From assembly GCA_947502305.1 (NCBI GenBank), contig CANMZA010000002.1:1-64000 (forward strand): a stretch of 64,000 nucleotides of DNA, read 5' to 3'. The stretch is from an uncultured Erythrobacter sp. (GTDB lineage Bacteria > Pseudomonadota > Alphaproteobacteria > Sphingomonadales > Sphingomonadaceae). Position 1 is the first letter of the stretch; each line of letters opens with the position of its first letter. Shown one piece after another: positions 1 to 9,038 of the stretch. Both the position numbers and the translations under genes were made by a program. The notes below the pieces were generated by a model, which worked only from the letters and a program-made list of their open reading frames with translations, was not told the origin of the DNA and searched no databases.

Positions 1-919
1 CGCCGTCCAATGCATCATCGCCAGCCCCGCCGGTCAGGAAATCTACACCGCCATTGCCGAATAAAACGTCGGTGCCGTCATCACCGAAAAAGCGGTTGGT
101 GATGTCACCGCCGATGATCTGATCATTCCCGTCACCGCCGCGCAGATATTCATGCAGCGGATTGTCCAGCACATCATCGAGGATCGTGCCGAGCCCTGTA
201 TCCGCCAGCACGGCCAAGTCCAATTCGCCAATCGTGTAAGCAAAGCCGCGATAGAAAACGACGCCGTTCATCAGGCCCGTTGTCGGGTCATCGCTAGTCG
301 CGGGATTGTCACCATTATTGCCATAATGCGCGTAATTTCCCTGCGTCAGATCGAGGTCGCGGCCCAAAACCCGCTCCACATTGGGCCCGCGAAAGAAATC
401 TTCCCCATCAATTTCGACCCGGCGCAAATCGAACGGGGTTGCAAAATTGCCCTGCTGATTGGTGTCGGTGTTGTAATATCCGATAATTCCCAATGCGTGG
501 CCGATTTCATGCAACAACACGCTCAACCCGTCAGTCCGGTCCGACGGAATATCGTCGCGCGTCGTCGGCGTTGGATCGAGGAACAGTTCATTCAGCAGAT
601 AATCCATGCTGAATTGCAGTATCATGTCGTAATCGGTGTCCACAACGTTCTGCCCAGTTTGCAATTCATAGCTTGGCGCGCCGATCACCAAATTTAGCCC
701 ATCGGTTTGCCCGACCCCGGTGCCGTTGCCCCATCCGCCTTGCGCGCGGCCGCTGCTGGTGTTGTCCAACAATTCCAATCTCACCGACAGATCCGCATCC
801 CCTGCCAACGCCTCACCCCATAACCGAAACGCTTCATTCGCCACGCCGAGCAGCAGATCGATGATGTTCTGCGAAATATTGGCAGAATTGATGATCGAAT
901 AGGTCGGAGTGATAGCCAT
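1..919 (-). CDS. RTX-repeat zinc metalloprotease, partial (C-terminus beyond left edge)
   Basis: Open frame from ATG 919 running off the left edge, at least 306 residues. It begins on the base next to the hlyD-like stop codon and has an AGGA ribosome site 8 bases upstream. There is no amino-terminal signal peptide, as expected for a type I secretion substrate. Residues 137-144 read HEIGHALG, a metzincin-type zinc site; residue 147 is Gly where serralysins have the third His. A later His198 (in NYAHYG) and a Met-turn-like GLMNG (Met217) give an order resembling leishmanolysin-type proteases. After about residue 255 come glycine/aspartate nonapeptide repeats (GGDGNDQIIGG, then GGAGDDALDG) typical of calcium-binding RTX beta-rolls. 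Seen: motifs and operon position. Inferred: an exported extracellular protease. The exact family is uncertain, and the rest of the repeats and secretion signal lie outside the window. Confidence 0.85.
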   Translation of the reverse strand, partial: MAITPTYSIINSANISQNIIDLLLGVANEAFRLWGEALAGDADLSVRLELLDNTSSGRAQGGWGNGTGVGQTDGLNLVIGAPSYELQTGQNVVDTDYDMILQFSMDYLLNELFLDPTPTTRDDIPSDRTDGLSVLLHEIGHALGIIGYYNTDTNQQGNFATPFDLRRVEIDGEDFFRGPNVERVLGRDLDLTQGNYAHYGNNGDNPATSDDPTTGLMNGVVFYRGFAYTIGELDLAVLADTGLGTILDDVLDNPLHEYLRGGDGNDQIIGGDITNRFFGDDGTDVLFGNGGVDFLTGGAGDDALDG

Positions 920-2074
920 TTAACGTTCCTGCATGCTGTCTGATGCGGTTTTTAGGATCGGTTTGGTGAGGTATGCCCAAACGGTCGATTTGCCGGTCAA
1001 TATCTCTGCGGTCGCCGTCATACCCGGTTGCAGATTGATTAGCTCTCGGCCCGGAACTTCGCGCATGCTGGCGGTGTCGACCTCCAGATTGACGCGGTAA
1101 TAGGTCTCGCTCGCGCCGTTTTCTGCCTGTTCAGTCAGAGTATCAGGACTGACGAAGACGACATTGCCGGTGGCTGAGCCATAAATTGCGCTGTCATAGG
1201 CGTCAAAATTGACCCGTGCCTCTTGCCCGACATTCACAAAGGCAATGTCGCGCGGCGGCACCCGCGATTCCACGATCAGTTTCTCACCAATCGGCACAAT
1301 CTGCAGCACTTCTTCGCCCGCCCGCACAATCCCGCCAATGGTGGTGAAGCGGATGTTTTTGACGATGCCATCGGTCGGCGCAGCCAACACCGCGGCGCGC
1401 AAACTGTCTTCTGCGCGGGCCAATTGTTGGCGCGATGCGGCGAGTTCTTCTTCGGTTTGCGTAAATTCCGCCTGAAGGTCGCGGATATATTCAGAGCGCA
1501 CATTAGAAATGCGGCCGCGTGTCTGAACCACTTCGCGCTGCATCCGAATGATCTCAGACCGGGCAACATCGCCGGTCTCAAGCAGCGGCATGTTGAGGTC
1601 CAATTCCTGCTGCTGCAAATTCGCCAGACTGGACAAGGTCGCGATTTCCGATTGCAGCGCGGCGCGGCGGCGGCGGAACAATTGGCGCTGGTTCGCGGTG
1701 AAATCACCAAAATCATCGAGCGAGGCGGGGAAAGAGAGCGGGCGATCGAACAGTTCCGCATTGATCCGCGCCATCCGGCTTTCCAATGCGGCCACTTTGA
1801 CGCGCGTTTCGCGCACGGCTGCTTCCAATTGCACTTGGTCAAGCTCGACCAGCAATTGTCCTGCGGTGACCGCTTCGCCTTCGCGCACGGCAATCCGTGT
1901 AATTGCGCCGTCGGCTTCGCTTTGCACGATCTGAACGCGGGCGAAGGGCACGACCCGGCCCGGAGCGCGGGTAACCTGATCAAGCTCAGCCCACTGCGCC
2001 CAGCCGATAAATCCAACCAGCAGGACGCAGATCGACAGGATGATGAGCGAGGCAGGCTTAAGGAGGCGGTTCAT
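920..2074 (-). CDS. HlyD-family type I secretion periplasmic adaptor
   Basis: 384-residue membrane fusion protein that would link the inner-membrane ABC exporter to the TolC-like outer-membrane channel. One transmembrane segment lies at about residues 9-27, followed by a lipoyl-like half (VVPFARVQIVQSEADGAI), a long alpha-helical hairpin at about 85-230 rich in Glu/Gln/Arg, and the second lipoyl/beta-barrel half starting near VRAGEEVLQIVPIGE. This order and length fit the HlyD/PrtE family. Its ATG overlaps the exporter stop as ATGA, so the two are probably translationally coupled, and the RTX protease gene starts directly after its stop. The operon arrangement makes type I protein secretion much more likely than drug efflux. 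Confidence 0.93.
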   Translation of the reverse strand: MNRLLKPASLIILSICVLLVGFIGWAQWAELDQVTRAPGRVVPFARVQIVQSEADGAITRIAVREGEAVTAGQLLVELDQVQLEAAVRETRVKVAALESRMARINAELFDRPLSFPASLDDFGDFTANQRQLFRRRRAALQSEIATLSSLANLQQQELDLNMPLLETGDVARSEIIRMQREVVQTRGRISNVRSEYIRDLQAEFTQTEEELAASRQQLARAEDSLRAAVLAAPTDGIVKNIRFTTIGGIVRAGEEVLQIVPIGEKLIVESRVPPRDIAFVNVGQEARVNFDAYDSAIYGSATGNVVFVSPDTLTEQAENGASETYYRVNLEVDTASMREVPGRELINLQPGMTATAEILTGKSTVWAYLTKPILKTASDSMQER

Positions 2075-4254
2075 GGCTTCTTGCCCCCGCCTTGACCCTT
2101 GCCAATTTGCGTTGTGATCAACCCTGCTCCGCCGGTATGAGGTGCATTGCCAGTGGCTTTTGCGCCGCCTGTCCGCTCGCGCACTTTGCGCAGAAAGTCG
2201 GCGGAACTTTCACTTCCGACAACCCGCCCATTTGCCATGACAACCACGCATGTAAACCTTTCAATCAGCGACACTTTATGCGTGGCCAGCACCAGAATAT
2301 CATTCTCCCCCAGCGCCGCATCAATTGCATCCAACGCGGCCTTTTCACTGGCCACATCCAATGCCGCCGTTGGTTCATCAAGCAGCCAGATCCGCGGGCC
2401 AGCGTGGATCAAACGGTTGATCCCCACCAAAGCGCGCTGTCCGCCCGAAAGCCCCGCGCCGCCCTCCGCCATTTGAATATCTAGCCCGCGTTTTTGGTCT
2501 GCGAACAAAGTCTCTAGCCCGGTGGCCTTGGCCGTCGCGATCAACGCCTCATCATCAATATGGCCCAGCCCCATCGTCAGGCTCTCACGCAAACTGCCCC
2601 GCACCAATCGCGCATTTTGCGAATGATAGCCGACATGTCGCCGCAAGGCGTCCTCCGCGATCTGGCCCAGTTCAATCCCGCCCAAAGCAACCGATCCCGA
2701 TTGCGGCGAGTAAAGCCCAGCAAGCATTTTAAGCAAGGTCGATTTACCTGCCCCTACGCCGCCAATAAGGGCAACGCGCTCGCCCGGCTTAATCTCAAGC
2801 CCCTCAATCTGGAGCGCAGGCGGACCGTCATCATAGGCGAAACTGGCATCTTTCACGCTCAGCGATCCGCCGCTGCTATCAGGGCGTAATCCGCCGCTGC
2901 TGCTCGTGCGTTCCACTGGGAATTGCAGGAGCATATCGAGCGCCTTGAGCGAAGACCGGGCATAGCCCCATTGCACAATCAGATTGGGCAATTGCGCGAT
3001 CAGCGGCCCGTTAATCCGCCCCACAATAATCGAACAAGCCAGCAGACCGCCCGTCGTAATCTCACCCGTCGCGGCGAGAAACGCGCCGAAGCCCATAACC
3101 GCCACATAGGTCGCCTGTTGCAACCCGGAAAACAGCGTGCCCGATACCGCAGAGGCGCGCTTCACCGGGTCTTCGAAATGGTGGACATCGCGGATCAGGC
3201 GGTTCCAACGCCCGATCATCTGCCACCCGCCCAGATTTGCCTTCACGGTTTCGGACGCATCGAGCATCTCGACCAGCATGCCGTTTTTCTGATTGCCGGT
3301 GACCTGCGCGCGTTCCGCCCCTTTGCGGATGATCATGGCGAGCACAATGGCGAACAGGATCGCGACAGGCAAGCTAATGATCGGGACCAGAGCGATGCTG
3401 CCGCCGATGGATGCGATCACCAAGATGAAGAACACCGCGAATGGCAGATCGGCAAAAACAAACAGCGAGCTTGCCGACATAACCTGACGGATTTGTTCCT
3501 GCCCTTGAATTTGAGCGGCCATCGTACCGATCCCTTGCGGCCGCGCATCCAGCCGGATGGCCTGTGCGCGGGCAAAGAAAAATTCGGAAACCTCTTTATC
3601 AATATTCTGCGCCTCTGCTTCGATCAGGATCGCCCGCAGGCTGCGCAAAATCAGATCCAGGATCAGCGCAAACAGAACGCCCGCGGTGAGCACAAAGAGC
3701 GTCTCAAAACTCGCAAGCGGGATGACGCGGTCATACAATTGCATTGCATAGAGCGATGTCGCCAGCGTTAGAATATTGGCAAAAATCGTCGCAATTCCGG
3801 CAATTATCAACACCCGGCCCCGGCGCTTAATCGCGCTGGAGAAAATGCCAAATGCGCTGACGTCCTGCGTGCCCAGCGGGTTCGGCAGATCGACCGTGAA
3901 ATAGCTTTGACCCGCAGACCAGGTAAGAGTTGAGCTATCGCCAGCACGACCGCCTGCGACGCCAGCAAGAGCCATTTCCTCTTCGCCAATCCATTGCAGC
4001 GCCGTCGCCCAGCCATGCTGAGGATCATGCACAAGCAAAGGAAATTCATCGGCGCGCGGACGATCCGTGACCTGTATCGGCCGATCCCATCCCAAGCCGG
4101 TTCGCACGATTTCCAGCGTGGCGGCATCGCCGGGCAAATCACTGGACAGATCACTGGGCACATCACCGCGCACATCCGCATCCCATTGCGGCGCAAGGCT
4201 TAACCGCCGCGCCCGCGCAAACCGTTCCAGCGCCCCAAAGATATCTGAAAACAC
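2071..4254 (-). CDS. Type I secretion system ABC exporter (permease-ATPase)
   Basis: About 727 residues from GTG 4254. An ATG exists at 4344, but the extra 30 residues lie inside the TolC gene and are Arg/Gly/Pro-rich like an out-of-frame translation, so the later start is preferred; its ribosome site is weak. An amino-terminal region of about 140 residues resembles the degenerate C39-like domain of LapB/HlyB-type exporters (no catalytic Cys seen). A six-helix transmembrane domain follows at roughly 150-430, then the ATPase with Walker A GGVGAGKST near 495, signature LSGGQRA near 600 and Walker B IWLLDEP near 618. It would couple ATP hydrolysis to export of the adjacent RTX protease. It overlaps the HlyD start by ATGA and lies 13 bases after the tolC-like stop. 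Confidence 0.92.
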   Translation of the reverse strand: MFSDIFGALERFARARRLSLAPQWDADVRGDVPSDLSSDLPGDAATLEIVRTGLGWDRPIQVTDRPRADEFPLLVHDPQHGWATALQWIGEEEMALAGVAGGRAGDSSTLTWSAGQSYFTVDLPNPLGTQDVSAFGIFSSAIKRRGRVLIIAGIATIFANILTLATSLYAMQLYDRVIPLASFETLFVLTAGVLFALILDLILRSLRAILIEAEAQNIDKEVSEFFFARAQAIRLDARPQGIGTMAAQIQGQEQIRQVMSASSLFVFADLPFAVFFILVIASIGGSIALVPIISLPVAILFAIVLAMIIRKGAERAQVTGNQKNGMLVEMLDASETVKANLGGWQMIGRWNRLIRDVHHFEDPVKRASAVSGTLFSGLQQATYVAVMGFGAFLAATGEITTGGLLACSIIVGRINGPLIAQLPNLIVQWGYARSSLKALDMLLQFPVERTSSSGGLRPDSSGGSLSVKDASFAYDDGPPALQIEGLEIKPGERVALIGGVGAGKSTLLKMLAGLYSPQSGSVALGGIELGQIAEDALRRHVGYHSQNARLVRGSLRESLTMGLGHIDDEALIATAKATGLETLFADQKRGLDIQMAEGGAGLSGGQRALVGINRLIHAGPRIWLLDEPTAALDVASEKAALDAIDAALGENDILVLATHKVSLIERFTCVVVMANGRVVGSESSADFLRKVRERTGGAKATGNAPHTGGAGLITTQIGKGQGGGKKP

Positions 4255-4267
4255 TACGCCGCCCGCC

Positions 4268-5578
4268 CTATACGCCCAAAGGCCGCCAGCGGCAGGACAA
4301 GGCCAGTATCCTTGCCGCGCTCGCCGCCTCATTAACGCGCGCATCGCTTTCGGCGGCGCGCGCGCTTGTCACTTCTCTAGCGGCATTGAGCACATCGAGC
4401 CATGACCGCCGTCCAGCGACGAATTGCCGCTGATAACTGGCCAAAAGGTCACTCGCCGCGCCGCTGGCCATTGCCCCTGCTTCGGCGCGCTGCTGGCTGG
4501 ATCGCAACGTGATATATTCTGCGCCCAATCGCGTTCGCGCCTCCCGATCCGCTTGACCCAATTGCGCGATTGCCTGATCGACGCGCGCCTCTGCACTATC
4601 GGCGGCGGAAAGGCGCGCGAGGCCATTGCCGGTTTGCGCCCGCAAAACAATCGCGGCGCGCGCGCCGGTGATTTCATTCTGCGAAAGTTGCAGGAGAAGT
4701 TGCGGAAACAAACTGCGCCGCGCGCCGCTCGCTTGCGCCTCGGCCACGTCAATTTCACTGCGCAACCGGTCCATTATCGGCGAACACGCCATCATTTCAG
4801 TCATTGCAACAGGCTGCACCGGCAGGCCTCCCGCTTGGTCTGAAACTGTCCCGGAGAAACTAGGCCGCGCGACCTCTTCGCCAACAAATTCGCTGAGCCG
4901 TAGCATCGCGTTCTGGCCGATTTCGCGCGCCGTCGTCAGCTCGACCTCCAACTGCGTGAGGCGGGACCGTGCCAAGGTCAAATCAGCCAAAGGCGACACT
5001 TCTTGGCGCACTCGGCGCTCAATCCGCTCCACCAATCGGCGGTGATCTTCCAGCCCTGCCTCAATCACACGCACCCGCTCAAAAGCGAGCAATGCGTCAT
5101 AATACGACCCGATGACCGCGAACAGAATATTGAACCGCGCCTCTCGCAAGGCGTTGCGGCCGACATCGACATTAAACCTTGCGGCATCGACCTGTGAATT
5201 GATCGCGCCGCCTGCCCAAATCGGCTGCTCCAGCGCGAGGTTGACCGCCAGCCCGTCTGTATCGGCGACATTAGAACCGCCGGTTGCGGCGAGGATTTCG
5301 GCGCTCAAACTGGGGTATCGCTGCCACCGTGCGGTGCGCAAATCCGATTCCAAAGCCGCGACTTCTGCGAGCCCGGCCAGCACAATTGGGCTCTGCTCCA
5401 ACGCTCTTTGCACTGCCAAGGCCAAGGGTGCAGGGATCGCATCGGGGGCCGTTTGCGTGGACGCGGCAAGTCCGGCGTCCGTCTCCGGGTCCATTTCAGG
5501 CCCATATTGCTGCGCCATAGCAGGCGCAAACACAGGCACAGGCAAAACCACCAGCAAGACCAATGCCAGCGCATTCAT
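4268..5578 (-). CDS. TolC-family outer membrane channel of the type I secretion operon
   Basis: 436 residues from ATG 5578, chosen because AGGGG lies 8 bases upstream and the protein then opens with a signal peptide (MNALALVLLVVLPVPVFAPA, cleaved near AMA-Q). An upstream ATG at 5617 would add 13 residues before it. The mature part holds two outer membrane efflux repeats rich in Ala/Arg/Glu helices (for example LALEQPIWAGGAINSQVDAA), as in TolC. It is the first gene of a four-gene operon: channel, ABC exporter, adaptor, RTX protease. The frame of the next gene begins within its last bases or just after. Role inferred from family and context: the outer-membrane exit duct for the RTX protein. 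Confidence 0.9.
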   Translation of the reverse strand: MNALALVLLVVLPVPVFAPAMAQQYGPEMDPETDAGLAASTQTAPDAIPAPLALAVQRALEQSPIVLAGLAEVAALESDLRTARWQRYPSLSAEILAATGGSNVADTDGLAVNLALEQPIWAGGAINSQVDAARFNVDVGRNALREARFNILFAVIGSYYDALLAFERVRVIEAGLEDHRRLVERIERRVRQEVSPLADLTLARSRLTQLEVELTTAREIGQNAMLRLSEFVGEEVARPSFSGTVSDQAGGLPVQPVAMTEMMACSPIMDRLRSEIDVAEAQASGARRSLFPQLLLQLSQNEITGARAAIVLRAQTGNGLARLSAADSAEARVDQAIAQLGQADREARTRLGAEYITLRSSQQRAEAGAMASGAASDLLASYQRQFVAGRRSWLDVLNAAREVTSARAAESDARVNEAASAARILALSCRWRPLGV

Positions 5579-5824
5579 AGAAATGGCCCCTACACGAAAC
5601 GTCACGTAAAATGGCATCCTTAAATTGAACCCAGCCGCGCGCGGCGGCCTTCTCCTTTACCCCTAAGGCAGGGCAGCGAAGTTTAGCAACCGATCATGAC
5701 GGGCCGGTTTGAATGTAAGGTGGGCGCTGTAGGCCACTGATTGACAATCTGAGGTTCAGAAAAGGCTGGTTAGCTTTAGTGCGTCATGCGGTCGCAGGTG
5801 GGCGATTCAAAGGGGAACAATCAG
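5579..5824. other. Divergent intergenic region, tolC-like / VIT-vWA
   Basis: About 246 bases between two outward-facing genes, so it should carry both promoters. A perfect TTGACA hexamer lies at 5741-5746 on the plus strand, but no convincing -10 box sits at the right distance. AAGGGGAA at 5810-5817 is the ribosome site that fixes the VIT-vWA start at 5825. No clear operator palindrome seen. Confidence 0.35.
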
Positions 5825-8800
5825 ATGCAGGCTTCGGTTCGGTTCTTTGTCATTGTGGCGGCAGGATTGCTTCCAGCCGCGCTGTTCGCCTCGGGACTTC
5901 TAACCGGCTCCGCCTCTGCTGAGGCAGCGCCCGCCGCAAATGCGCCTGCGAACAACCCTTCGCTACGCGCTCTGGTCGACGGGATTGAGCGCGGCGGTGA
6001 TCCAAAGCAGCAACCCACCATTGTCCTTTCCGAAATGGAGGTCTCCATCGACCAGCACGGGACAATGGCCGAAGTGCAGATGGAGGCGCGCTTAACCAAT
6101 CCTTCTGATGATGAGATCGAGGCCCGCTTCACCCTGCAATTGCCCCGCGCTGCGGTTCTGACGGGTTATTCGCTGGATATTGGCGGCACGATGATCCCCG
6201 GCAGTTTGATCGATCAACCCAAGGCGCAGCAGGTCTATGAGGATGAAGTGCGCGGCACTATCGACCCGGGATTGGCGGAAATCACCAGCACCAATGAATT
6301 TTCCACGCGGGTCTATCCCATCGCGCCAGAAGGCAGCCGCCGCATTGCGCTCACTTTCGTCACGCCCGTGGATGCCGCTGCCGGTTTGACGATCCCGCTG
6401 CAAACCGCCGGTCCGGTGGGTGTGTTCCGGCTCAATGCCTCGGTTTCTGGCGTCCGCGAAGCGCCAGTGATTTCGCTGACGGGCAATCCCGACATAGAAA
6501 TGGAGCGCAGCGGCCGTGCGTGGAGCGCGGGCGAATACGTGCTGAGCGAAGTGCAATTGTCTGGCGAATTGCAAATTTCCAGCACCGTCGCGCGTAGCGC
6601 CGCTATGGCGACACGCCATTCCAATGGCCGAACATTTTTCGCCATCACCGATCGCCTAACCGGTACAGATTTGACGCAGAGCCCGCCAGAGCGCGTTCGC
6701 GTTTACTGGGATGTTTCACGCTCGCGCGCCGATGCCTTGACCGTGGCAGAGCGCAGCTTGCTTGGCGGGTTTTTGGAACGCGTTAATCCCGCCGCGATTG
6801 ATGTGGTCAGTTTCGCCAGCGCTCAGCCGCAGCTTACCCGGTTAGGATCAGGTGACGCGGCGGCATTGGACGCCTATCTCGCCGGGCTTACCTATCGCGG
6901 GGCGACCAGCTTTGCGGGTTTGAGCGATGTGATAGGAGGGAACTCGAATGAGGAGGCAGACCTCTGCCTGCTCTTCAGCGATGGCGGTACTTCGCTCAAT
7001 CGGTCGGTCAATTTTGAGGCGGATTGCCCCTTGGTCGTGATCGCCAGCGGGCCGAATGTCGATACGCAAAGCATTTCTCGCATTGCCGATGACAATGGCG
7101 GCATGGCGCTGTTCCTGACCGCCCAAAACTCAGCAGAAATTTTGGCGCAAATGCAGCGCATGCCGGCGGGCGTAGTGTCGATCCGCGATGCCGGCGGCAA
7201 TCGCTTGCAATATGCCGGCCTGCCGGCCGCGAATGGGCAATTCAGTGTGGTCGGCGAATTGGGCGATTGGGACGAAGTGACCCTGCGCTTGTCCGGCACC
7301 AAGCTAAGCGAGCGCCGCAGGACATACACAATCGATACACAGCAGATCGGGGAAAATGATGCTGCGGGCGCGCTATGGGCGGCGCAAAATGTCGCGCGGC
7401 TGTCTAACGATCCAAAAGACCGTGATCGGATGCAGCAAATGGCCCGCGAATTTCAAGTCGCCAGTCCGACAATGGCGTTTCTGGTACTGGAAAGCCCGGA
7501 CCAATATATCGCCGCCGATATTGATCCCCCGCGCGGCTTTGATCAGCAATGGATGACCACCTACAGCGCCGCCAAAGCGCAGCGCGAGAATGCGCGCAAA
7601 ACCGAGCGTGAGGACCGCTTGGAATTCGTGATCACGCAATGGGAAGAGACGCGGCAGTGGTGGAACAGTCAGTTTGACCCGGAAGCTGTGATGCGGCGGA
7701 AAAACGGCCAGGGCCAGGGTCAGGGGCAAGGACAGGCTCAGAATGGTCAACGCACCGGCGCAGTTAGAGCCGAAGCAGAGGTTGATGCCGCTGCGGATGC
7801 CGCGGGCGAAAGCATTGAACGGCTCTCGCCGCCACCTCCGCCCCCACCACCAGCACCGCCGGCATTAGCTGTCGCTCCTTCCCCGCAGGAATCGGCGGAT
7901 CTCCCCGCCGTCTCGGATGGCGGCTATGTTGGCGGAGGGAGCGAAGACACAATCGTCGTAACCGCAACGCGCCGGGCTTCAAACTTGCAAGAAACCCCCA
8001 TTGCGGTGAGCGCGATCAGCGCAGAAGATTTATCGCTAACCTCCAGCAATGGCCCATCCGGCGCGGTGGTCCAAGTTGCGCTCGCAGAAGTGCTCAGCGA
8101 CCGTCCTTATCTCGAAGCGCTGGATCAAGCTGCGCCGGGCGAGCGCCTCTCTGTCTTGGCCGAACAAGAGGAGGCCTATGGCAGCGTGCCGGGCTTCTAT
8201 TTCGACGTTGCGGAATGGTTCCGGTTGAAAGGCGAAACGGAATTGGCGCGGCAATTGTTGTTGTCCGCGCTGGATCTGAAGGCAAGTGATGATGAAACCT
8301 TGCTCATCGCCGCTTTCCGTTTGGAGCGTGATGGCGACTACGAAACGGCTATCGAATTGCTTGAAGAAATGAATGCCAGGATCGAATATCGCTCTCAGCC
8401 TTCGCGGATCTTGGCTCTCGCTTTGATGGCACGGGCGGATAGCACTTCGGGTTCAGCCAGCCTCGCTGATCGGCAGCGCGCCTTTGAATTGCTTAGCGAA
8501 GTGGTGCTGGCGCCGACCGACGGCCGTTACGATGGCATCGAAACAGTCGCCTTGATGGAGCTCAATTCGCTGATCCCGCTCATCGAAGCAGCGGGCGGAT
8601 CATGGTCGCTCGACGAGCGGCTGATCGGATCGTTTGCAACCGATTTGAGGGTGGTGGTCGAATGGACCAGCGCCGATGCTGATCTGGATTTGTGGGTGAA
8701 GGAACCCTCTGGTGAAGAGGCCTATTATGGCAATCGCCGCACCGCATTGGGCGGAAAAATGTCCGACGATATGACCGACGGTTACGGACCAGAAGAATAT

Positions 8801-9022
8801 GTCCTCAGAAACGCATATCAGGGTGATTATCAGGTTCGCGTGCAAGGATTTAGCGGTGACCGGATCAATCCCAATGGCCCCGGGCGGGCGATGGTGCGGC
8901 TGATTCGCAATTTTGCACGCGGTGGCCAAACCCAGCAATTGATCGATGCCGAGGTCGGCTTTGACCGGTCAAATCAGAATGAAAATGACCGTGTGGTGGC
9001 AACCTTGAGCGTGCAAGAATAG
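5825..9022 (+). CDS. Secreted VIT / von Willebrand A / DUF2135 protein with TonB-plug-like insert
   Basis: 1065 residues from ATG 5825 (AAGGGGAA 9 bases upstream). A signal peptide (FFVIVAAGLLPAALFASG) is followed by a VIT domain at about 65-180, a vWA domain at about 290-450 whose metal site reads DVSRS near residue 296, a GQGQGQGQGQ tract near 630, and a run of eight prolines near 665. At about 706-735 comes TIVVTATRRASNLQETPIAV, which matches the amino terminus of TonB-dependent receptors rather than any VIT protein. A helical region with TPR-like look follows, and near 940 a DUF2135 domain (VVVEWTSADADLDLWV). VIT/vWA proteins bind ligands through a divalent metal; the function here is unknown. 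The gene is divergent from the type I secretion operon and ends 17 bases from a convergent efflux operon. Confidence 0.88.
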   Translation: MQASVRFFVIVAAGLLPAALFASGLLTGSASAEAAPAANAPANNPSLRALVDGIERGGDPKQQPTIVLSEMEVSIDQHGTMAEVQMEARLTNPSDDEIEARFTLQLPRAAVLTGYSLDIGGTMIPGSLIDQPKAQQVYEDEVRGTIDPGLAEITSTNEFSTRVYPIAPEGSRRIALTFVTPVDAAAGLTIPLQTAGPVGVFRLNASVSGVREAPVISLTGNPDIEMERSGRAWSAGEYVLSEVQLSGELQISSTVARSAAMATRHSNGRTFFAITDRLTGTDLTQSPPERVRVYWDVSRSRADALTVAERSLLGGFLERVNPAAIDVVSFASAQPQLTRLGSGDAAALDAYLAGLTYRGATSFAGLSDVIGGNSNEEADLCLLFSDGGTSLNRSVNFEADCPLVVIASGPNVDTQSISRIADDNGGMALFLTAQNSAEILAQMQRMPAGVVSIRDAGGNRLQYAGLPAANGQFSVVGELGDWDEVTLRLSGTKLSERRRTYTIDTQQIGENDAAGALWAAQNVARLSNDPKDRDRMQQMAREFQVASPTMAFLVLESPDQYIAADIDPPRGFDQQWMTTYSAAKAQRENARKTEREDRLEFVITQWEETRQWWNSQFDPEAVMRRKNGQGQGQGQGQAQNGQRTGAVRAEAEVDAAADAAGESIERLSPPPPPPPPAPPALAVAPSPQESADLPAVSDGGYVGGGSEDTIVVTATRRASNLQETPIAVSAISAEDLSLTSSNGPSGAVVQVALAEVLSDRPYLEALDQAAPGERLSVLAEQEEAYGSVPGFYFDVAEWFRLKGETELARQLLLSALDLKASDDETLLIAAFRLERDGDYETAIELLEEMNARIEYRSQPSRILALALMARADSTSGSASLADRQRAFELLSEVVLAPTDGRYDGIETVALMELNSLIPLIEAAGGSWSLDERLIGSFATDLRVVVEWTSADADLDLWVKEPSGEEAYYGNRRTALGGKMSDDMTDGYGPEEYVLRNAYQGDYQVRVQGFSGDRINPNGPGRAMVRLIRNFARGGQTQQLIDAEVGFDRSNQNENDRVVATLSVQE

Positions 9023-9038
9023 GCGGAATATCGCCTTG

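Noticed and set aside
1223-2095. 290-residue plus-strand frame rich in His/Arg
   Set aside because: Antisense to the HlyD adaptor, with composition of a complement frame.
2923-3771. 282-residue plus-strand frame rich in Arg/Gln/His
   Set aside because: Lies entirely within the ABC exporter in antisense.
4255-4344. Longer start for the ABC exporter
   Set aside because: Would overlap the tolC-like gene by 77 bases and adds Arg/Pro/Gly-rich noise; GTG 4254 preferred.
7700-7860. Gln/Gly and Pro repeats in the VIT/vWA gene taken as a frameshift scar
   Set aside because: Reading frame and downstream DUF2135 domain are intact, so it is a low-complexity linker.
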